A stretch of DNA of 64,000 bases from Nocardioides coralli (GTDB lineage Bacteria > Actinomycetota > Actinomycetes > Propionibacteriales > Nocardioidaceae), in assembly GCF_019880385.1 (NCBI RefSeq), contig NZ_CP082273.1, forward strand, positions 1,116,001 through 1,180,000. The letters run 5' to 3'. The translations under genes were made by a program, and so were the position numbers. Each line of letters starts with the position of its first letter. The first letter of the stretch is position 1. A model generated the notes under the pieces. The model saw nothing but the letters and a program-made list of their open reading frames with translations. It did no database searches and was not told the origin of the DNA. Below are positions 59,434 to 64,000 of this stretch, piece after piece.

Positions 59434-60507
59434 ATGTTCGAGGCCGTCGAGAGTCTCGTCGCCGAGCGTCGCGCGCTCGAGGGACAGCTCGCCGACCCCG
59501 CCACGCACGCCGACCAGGCCCTCGCCAAGCGGCTCCACCAGCGCTACGCCGAGGTCTCGGCGATCGTGCGGACGTGGGAGGAGTGGCGCCAGCTCGGGGA
59601 CGACGCGTCGGCGGCCCGGGAGCTGGCGGCCGACGAGCCCGACTTCGCGACCGAGGCCGACGCCCTCGCGGCGCGGCGGGAGGAGACGGCCGAGCGGCTC
59701 CGCCTGCTGCTGGTGCCACGCGACCCGGCCGACGGGAAGGACGCGATCCTGGAGGTGAAGTCGGGCGAGGGCGGTGAGGAGTCAGCGCTCTTCGCCGGAG
59801 ACCTGCTGCGCATGTACACCCGGTACGCCGAGCGGCGCGGCTGGGCGACGGAGCTGCTCGACGCCACCGAGTCCGACCTGGGTGGCTACAAGTCCGTCAC
59901 GGTCGCCGTGAAGGCCCGCGGAGCGAGCGAGCCGGGCCAGGCGCCGTACGGCCTGCTGAAGTTCGAGGGCGGCGTCCACCGGGTGCAGCGGGTGCCCGTC
60001 ACCGAGTCCCAGGGCAGGGTCCACACCAGCGCGGCCGGGGTCCTCGTGCTCCCCGAGGCCGAGCAGGTCGACGTCAGCATCGACGAGAACGACCTGCGCA
60101 TCGACGTCTTCCGCAGCAGCGGGCCCGGTGGGCAGAGCGTCAACACCACCGACTCCGCGGTGCGGATCACCCACCTGCCCACCGGCGTGGTGGTGAGCTG
60201 CCAGAACGAGAAGAGCCAGCTGCAGAACCGCGAGCAGGCGATGCGGATCCTCCGCTCCCGGTTGCTCGCGATCGCCCAGGAGGAGGCCGACGCCGAGGCC
60301 AGCGAGGCGCGGCGCAGCCAGGTGCGCACCGTGGACCGCTCCGAGCGGATCCGGACCTACAACTTCCCCGAGAACCGGATCTCCGATCACCGCACCGGCT
60401 ACAAGGCCTACAACCTCGACCAGGTCCTCGACGGCGATCTCGGACCGGTGCTGGAGTCCTGCGTGACCACCGACCTCGAGGCCCGGCTGGCCGCGCTGGA
60501 GTCATGA
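59434..60507 (+). CDS. prfA: Peptide chain release factor 1
   Basis: 357 residues. The catalytic GGQ motif is in [11 protein letters not shown] and the stop-codon-reading PxT motif is PVT in [11 protein letters not shown], typical of RF1 (UAA/UAG). The ATG at 59434 was preferred over the GTG two codons earlier because AGGGGG precedes it. The stop overlaps prmC (ATGA), which methylates the GGQ glutamine. Confidence 0.96.
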   Translation: MFEAVESLVAERRALEGQLADPATHADQALAKRLHQRYAEVSAIVRTWEEWRQLGDDASAARELAADEPDFATEADALAARREETAERLRLLLVPRDPADGKDAILEVKSGEGGEESALFAGDLLRMYTRYAERRGWATELLDATESDLGGYKSVTVAVKARGASEPGQAPYGLLKFEGGVHRVQRVPVTESQGRVHTSAAGVLVLPEAEQVDVSIDENDLRIDVFRSSGPGGQSVNTTDSAVRITHLPTGVVVSCQNEKSQLQNREQAMRILRSRLLAIAQEEADAEASEARRSQVRTVDRSERIRTYNFPENRISDHRTGYKAYNLDQVLDGDLGPVLESCVTTDLEARLAALES

Positions 60508-61355
60508 GCCTGCGCGACGCGCGGCGCCGCGCGAGGGATCGGCTCGCCGCGGCCGGAGTCCCCTCCCCGGCGTACGACGCCGACGCGCTGCTCGCCCACG
60601 TGCTCGGGGTCGACCGTGGCCGGCTCGCGCTGGCGGGTCCGCTGTCGCCGGACGAGGAGCAGCGGCTCGAGCAGCTGCTGGTGCGGCGTGAGCGACGGGA
60701 GCCGCTCCAGCACCTGCTGGGCACCGCGGCGTTCCGCCACGTCGAGCTGGCCGTCGGGCCGGGCGTGTTCGTGCCACGGCCCGAGACCGAGCTGCTCGCG
60801 GGCTGGGCCGTCGAGCGAGCCCACGAGGTCGAACGCGGCAACCGCACCTGTCGCGTCGTCGACCTCTGCACCGGCTCCGGGGCGATCGCGCTGGCGGTCC
60901 GCCACGAGGTGCCGGCCGCCGAGGTGCACGCCGTCGAGCTCGACCCCGCGGCCCACGCCTGGGCCGAGCGCAACCTGGCCGGCACCGGCGTCGACCTGCG
61001 GCTGGGCGACCTGGCGGACGCTTTCGAGGACCTGCTCGGCACCGTCGACGTGATCACGTGCAACCCGCCGTACATCCCGCTGGAGGCATGGGAGTCGGTC
61101 GCACCCGAGGCCCGCGACCACGACCCTGCCCTGGCGCTGTGGTCCGGCGAGGACGGGCTCGACGCGATCCGCGTGGTCGAGCGGCGCGCGGCGCGGCTGC
61201 TCCGCCCTGGGGGCTGGATCGGCGTCGAGCACGCCGACGCCCAGGGCTCGTCGGCACCGGGCGTCTTCACGGCCGGCGGAAGGTGGGTCGACGTCCGTGA
61301 CCACGCCGACCTGGCCGGTCGGCCGCGCTTCCTCACGGCGCGACTGGCACGATGA
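60504..61355 (+). CDS. prmC: Release factor glutamine methyltransferase PrmC
   Basis: 283 residues. [15 protein letters not shown] binds S-adenosylmethionine and CNPPYIP is the NPPY motif that positions the glutamine side chain. The helical N-terminal domain (about 1-80) binds the release factor. Co-translated with prfA and with the threonylcarbamoyl-AMP synthase gene. Confidence 0.95.
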   Translation: MSLRDARRRARDRLAAAGVPSPAYDADALLAHVLGVDRGRLALAGPLSPDEEQRLEQLLVRRERREPLQHLLGTAAFRHVELAVGPGVFVPRPETELLAGWAVERAHEVERGNRTCRVVDLCTGSGAIALAVRHEVPAAEVHAVELDPAAHAWAERNLAGTGVDLRLGDLADAFEDLLGTVDVITCNPPYIPLEAWESVAPEARDHDPALALWSGEDGLDAIRVVERRAARLLRPGGWIGVEHADAQGSSAPGVFTAGGRWVDVRDHADLAGRPRFLTARLAR

Positions 61356-62023
61356 GCCCCGTGACTGCGCAGCGCCTCCCCACCGGCACCGACGAGGAAC
61401 GTGAGGACGCGATCGCCGCGGCCAGCCGCGCCGTCCAGCACGGGGAGCTGGTGGTCATCCCGACCGACACCGTCTACGGCATCGGCGCCGACGCCTTCGA
61501 CGTGGACGCCGTCTCCGCCCTGCTCGACGCGAAGGGCCGTGGCCGCGACATGCCACCGCCCGTGCTGGTCAGCGCGGCCACGACCGTCGACGCCCTCGCG
61601 ACCGACCTCCCGGGATACGCACGCGCGTTGATCGACGCCTTCTGGCCGGGCCCGCTCACGCTGGTGTGCCGGCAGCAACCCTCGCTGCAGTGGGACCTCG
61701 GCGAGACGCGGGGCACGGTCGCGGTCCGGATGCCCGACCACGACGTGGCGCTGGCCGTGCTCGAGCGCACCGGCCCGCTGGCGGTCAGCTCGGCCAACAA
61801 GACGGGGAAACCCGCGGCGGTGGACGCCGAGGCGGCCGAGGAGATGCTGGGCCTCGAGGTCGCGGTCATCGTCGACGCCGGCACAGCGCCCGGGGGAGAG
61901 GCGTCGACGATCGTCGACGTCACCGGCAGCCAGGGACGCGTGCTGCGTCGTGGTGCGCTGTCGCTGGAGCGGCTCAACGAGGTCCTGGAACCGCTCGGAG
62001 CGACGCTCACCGAGGAGGAGTGA
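61352..62023 (+). CDS. tsaC: L-threonylcarbamoyladenylate synthase (TsaC/Sua5 core)
   Basis: 223 residues, the YrdC-type domain. IPTDTVYGIGADAF, KGRGRDMPPPVLV, WPGPLTLVC and VSSANKTGKPA are the conserved blocks lining the active site. It makes the t6A precursor for ANN-decoding tRNAs from threonine, bicarbonate and ATP. The ATG overlaps the prmC stop; a GTG three codons later is an alternative. Confidence 0.93.
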   Translation: MSPVTAQRLPTGTDEEREDAIAAASRAVQHGELVVIPTDTVYGIGADAFDVDAVSALLDAKGRGRDMPPPVLVSAATTVDALATDLPGYARALIDAFWPGPLTLVCRQQPSLQWDLGETRGTVAVRMPDHDVALAVLERTGPLAVSSANKTGKPAAVDAEAAEEMLGLEVAVIVDAGTAPGGEASTIVDVTGSQGRVLRRGALSLERLNEVLEPLGATLTEEE

Positions 62024-62027
62024 GCCG

Positions 62028-63167
62028 GTGCGCGAGTACGTCCTGGTCTTCCTGGTCGCCGCCGCGGTCACCTACCTGCTGACCGTCATCGCCCGGGAGA
62101 TCGCGCTGCGGACCGGTGCCATCGCCGAGGTCCGCGACCGGGACGTCCACGCCGAGCCCATTCCCTACCTGGGTGGGCTGGCCATGCTCGGCGGTCTGGT
62201 GGCGGCGTACGCCGTGGGTCGTGAGCTGCCGTTCCTGTCCAGCAACGGGCCCTTCGTGTTCGAGGACGCGGGCGTGGTGCTCCTCGCCGGGGCGCTCGTG
62301 TGCGCTGTCGGAGTGCTCGACGACCTCTTCGAGCTCGACGCGCTGAGCAAGCTGGGCGGCCAGGTCCTCGCCGTCGGCTTCCTCGTCTACTCGGGCATCC
62401 AGTTCCAGTGGATCCTGCTGCCGGACCGCTGGCAGTTCTCGCTCGACCCGGCGCAGGGCGCGCTGCTCACCGCCGTCCTGGTCGTCGCGACGGTCAACGC
62501 GGTCAACTTCGTCGACGGCCTGGACGGGCTGGCGGCGGGCGTCGTCGGGATCGGCGCCCTGGCCCTGTTCCTCTTCAGCTACCAGCTGACGACGCTCAAC
62601 GGGGTGACCCTCGCGACGACGGGAGCCTTCCTCTCGGCGTCCCTGGCGGGGGCGTGCGCCGGCTTCCTGCCGCACAACTTCCACCCCGCGCGGTTGTTCA
62701 TGGGTGACAGCGGCTCGATGCTGCTGGGGCTGGTCCTGTCCTCCTCGGCGCTGGTGCTGACCACCCAGTTCAGCGGTGCCGAGATCGGTCGGGGTGGCGC
62801 CGGGTCCAACGTCAACCCCTTCGCCTTCTTCCTGCCGCTGCTGCTGCCGGTCGCGATCCTCGTCGTCCCGTTCGCCGACCTGGTGCTGGCCGTGGTGCGA
62901 CGCGGCTGGGCGGGGCGCTCGCCGTTCGCCCCCGACAAGCGGCACCTGCACCACCGGCTCCTGGAGATCGGCCACAGCCAGCGGCGGGCCGTCGTGATCA
63001 TGTGGATGTGGGCGGCGCTCATCGCGTTCGGCACCGTGATCGTCAGCCTCTACACCGGCAACCTGATGTGGGCGGCGCTGGCCGTCGCGACGGCCGTGAC
63101 GATCACGCTGACCTTCGTCGTGCCCGTCGTGCACACCCCGCACCTGGGGCAGCGCGAGGACGCCTGA
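62028..63167 (+). CDS. wecA: WecA/MraY-family undecaprenyl-phosphate GlcNAc-1-P transferase
   Basis: 379 residues with about ten membrane segments. VGVLDDLFELD (Asp pair), NFVDGLDGLAAG, FMGDSGSMLLG and a cytoplasmic KRHLHHRLLEIGH are the active-site landmarks. It transfers a sugar-phosphate to undecaprenyl phosphate to begin a cell-wall polymer, probably the linkage unit. The GTG follows a GAGGAGGAG ribosome binding site. The place before the atp genes matches rfe/wecA in mycobacteria. Confidence 0.93.
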   Translation: MREYVLVFLVAAAVTYLLTVIAREIALRTGAIAEVRDRDVHAEPIPYLGGLAMLGGLVAAYAVGRELPFLSSNGPFVFEDAGVVLLAGALVCAVGVLDDLFELDALSKLGGQVLAVGFLVYSGIQFQWILLPDRWQFSLDPAQGALLTAVLVVATVNAVNFVDGLDGLAAGVVGIGALALFLFSYQLTTLNGVTLATTGAFLSASLAGACAGFLPHNFHPARLFMGDSGSMLLGLVLSSSALVLTTQFSGAEIGRGGAGSNVNPFAFFLPLLLPVAILVVPFADLVLAVVRRGWAGRSPFAPDKRHLHHRLLEIGHSQRRAVVIMWMWAALIAFGTVIVSLYTGNLMWAALAVATAVTITLTFVVPVVHTPHLGQREDA

Positions 63168-63210
63168 ACGCTGCCGGGGACCCCGATGCGGCACCTCGGG
63201 GACTTTGTGA

Positions 63211-63216
63211 TAGTTT
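63211..63216 (+). promoter_or_regulatory. Candidate -10 box TAGTTT before the atp locus
   Basis: TAGTTT lies in GTGA-TAGTTT-TCAC, a small inverted repeat and the most AT-rich spot in this part, 44 bases before the ATG at 63260. It may mark the promoter of the ATP synthase operon. Confidence 0.4.
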
Positions 63217-63259
63217 TCACGAGCACCGACGCCCGACCCGACCGGCAAGGACGGACGCC

Positions 63260-63766
63260 ATGCTGCTGGCCCTGCGCACCACCCGCGAGAGCGGGGTGGC
63301 CGTGCTCCTCAGGGGCGCTGCTGTCACGTTGGTGCTGGGGCTGCTCGCAGCCGTCGTCGGTGGGCTGACCGTCGGTGCTCCCGCTGCCTGGGGCGCGGTG
63401 TGCGGCACCGCCCTCGTCGTGCTCGTGGCCGCCGGGGGAGCCCTCGTGGTCAACGCCGTGGCCGGCGTGCTCCCGAGCGCCTCGATGCTCGTCGCGCTGC
63501 TCACCTACACGCTCCAGCTGCTGCTCGTCCTGCTCGCCCTGCTGGGGCTCGAGCGGTCGGGGCTGCTGGAGACGACGCTGGACCGCACCTGGGTCGGCGG
63601 CGCGGTCATCGGTGGGGTCCTGGTGTGGCTCGGGACCCAGGTCGCACTGGCGACCGGGACCCGCATCCCGGCCTACGACCTGACGTCCGACGACCCGTCG
63701 GCCAGCCCGTCCGGCAGCCCGTCTGGGGCGACCCCGGAGGGGCCTAAGGGGGGTGACCGGCCGTGA
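63260..63766 (+). CDS. ATP synthase subunit I-like membrane protein
   Basis: 168 residues with four hydrophobic segments and a Ser/Pro/Gly/Asp-rich C-terminal tail. By order (wecA, this gene, AtpZ, then presumably atpB) it is the AtpI-like protein of the ATP synthase locus, thought to help assembly of the c-ring. The sequence is too variable for certainty. GGACGG lies eight bases before the ATG. Confidence 0.65.
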   Translation: MLLALRTTRESGVAVLLRGAAVTLVLGLLAAVVGGLTVGAPAAWGAVCGTALVVLVAAGGALVVNAVAGVLPSASMLVALLTYTLQLLLVLLALLGLERSGLLETTLDRTWVGGAVIGGVLVWLGTQVALATGTRIPAYDLTSDDPSASPSGSPSGATPEGPKGGDRP

Positions 63767-63793
63767 TCGACGACTGCTATTGTCCGGGACGCG

Positions 63794-64000
63794 ATGAGTC
63801 AGCAGGGTGCACGCCCGTCAGGGGACGAGCAACCCAAGGGCGACCCGTGGCACGCGTTCGGGTACGTCGCGTCCGGTGTCGGTCTCTACGGCCTGCTCGG
63901 CTGGCTGGCGGATCGTTGGCTCGGCACCTCGTTCCTGGTGGCGCTCGGCGTCCTGTTCGGAGCAGGTCTGGGGATCTACATGACCTACGCACGGTTCAAC
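63794..64000 (+). CDS. atpZ: AtpZ-type F0F1-ATPase assembly protein, N-terminal part
   Basis: 69 residues are visible; the frame is open at the window edge. After a charged start come two membrane segments, YVASGVGLYGLLGWLADRWLG and LVALGVLFGAGLGIYMTYARF, the two-helix pattern of AtpZ/ATPase gene 1 proteins associated with Mg or ion handling in the ATP synthase operon. TATTGT lies 10 bases before the ATG. The true end is beyond the window. Confidence 0.8.
   Translation, partial: MSQQGARPSGDEQPKGDPWHAFGYVASGVGLYGLLGWLADRWLGTSFLVALGVLFGAGLGIYMTYARFN

Overview
The window is about 64 kb of very GC-rich, gene-dense chromosome from an actinobacterium, most probably a member of the Nocardioidaceae or a close relative. 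The evidence is GTG starts, GTGA/ATGA start-stop overlaps, a WhiB1 protein, a sigmaR/RsrA-type pair, mycothiol-era redox regulators, a fused E2/E1 2-oxoglutarate dehydrogenase (Kgd type), the tiny ribosomal protein bL37, nickel superoxide dismutase, and an argS-lysA-hom-thrC-thrB-rho-rpmE-prfA-prmC-wecA-atp gene order like that of mycobacteria. The genus is an inference from gene content. No transposase, integrase, phage gene or CRISPR array is visible, and no stretch longer than about 300 bases lacks a gene.

Layout. 1-3 kb: the end of a zinc-finger anti-sigma-like gene coupled to a flavoprotein disulfide reductase, then a convergent pair of membrane genes (CDP-alcohol phosphatidyltransferase and VTT/TVP38 family). 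3.1-7.2 kb: a four-gene ABC importer related to YnjBCD, with the permease split into two genes. 7.2-13 kb: an accessory-looking light/metal/peroxide block: FUSC-type exporter, heliorhodopsin, a CmtR-like metal sensor with a CDF-type transporter, and furA-katG. 13-18 kb: secreted nuclease/phosphatase-like protein, secreted metalloprotease, TagD-like cytidylyltransferase, DUF445 and S4 proteins. 18-26.4 kb: FKBP, CBS protein, hisN, two DUF2231 membrane proteins, rsgA-aroA, DoxX, SRAP, alpha/beta hydrolase, sigR-rsrA and bL37. 26.4-33.5 kb: thioesterase/GNAT/ThDP-enzyme operon, DUF2785, pdtaS, whiB1, a membrane protein, and an RsbW-SigF-type pair. From rsgA-aroA to whiB1 the order resembles the sigH-whiB1 region of mycobacteria. 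33.6-42.5 kb: sodN-sodX, malic enzyme, oxidoreductases with a TetR regulator, HAD and alpha/beta hydrolases, a subtilisin-like secreted protease and a VOC protein. 42.5-49.7 kb: DUF6104 and kgd, a lipoprotein with an LCP protein, and an unknown secreted protein. 49.8-64 kb: tRNA-Arg(CCG) head-to-head with argS, then amino-acid biosynthesis, rho, an orphan response regulator, ribosome and release-factor genes, a WecA-like glycosyltransferase, and the start of the ATP synthase locus.

Themes. Redox and metal stress genes are concentrated here (FurA-KatG, NiSOD-SodX, SigR-RsrA, CmtR-like, WhiB1, and the anti-sigma/reductase pair). A repeated architecture is a TAnnnT -10 box only 6-8 nt before the start codon, seen at about 14 genes on both strands, which predicts many leaderless mRNAs. 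The most notable single gene is the heliorhodopsin at 8340-9122, divergent from the CmtR-like metal regulator.
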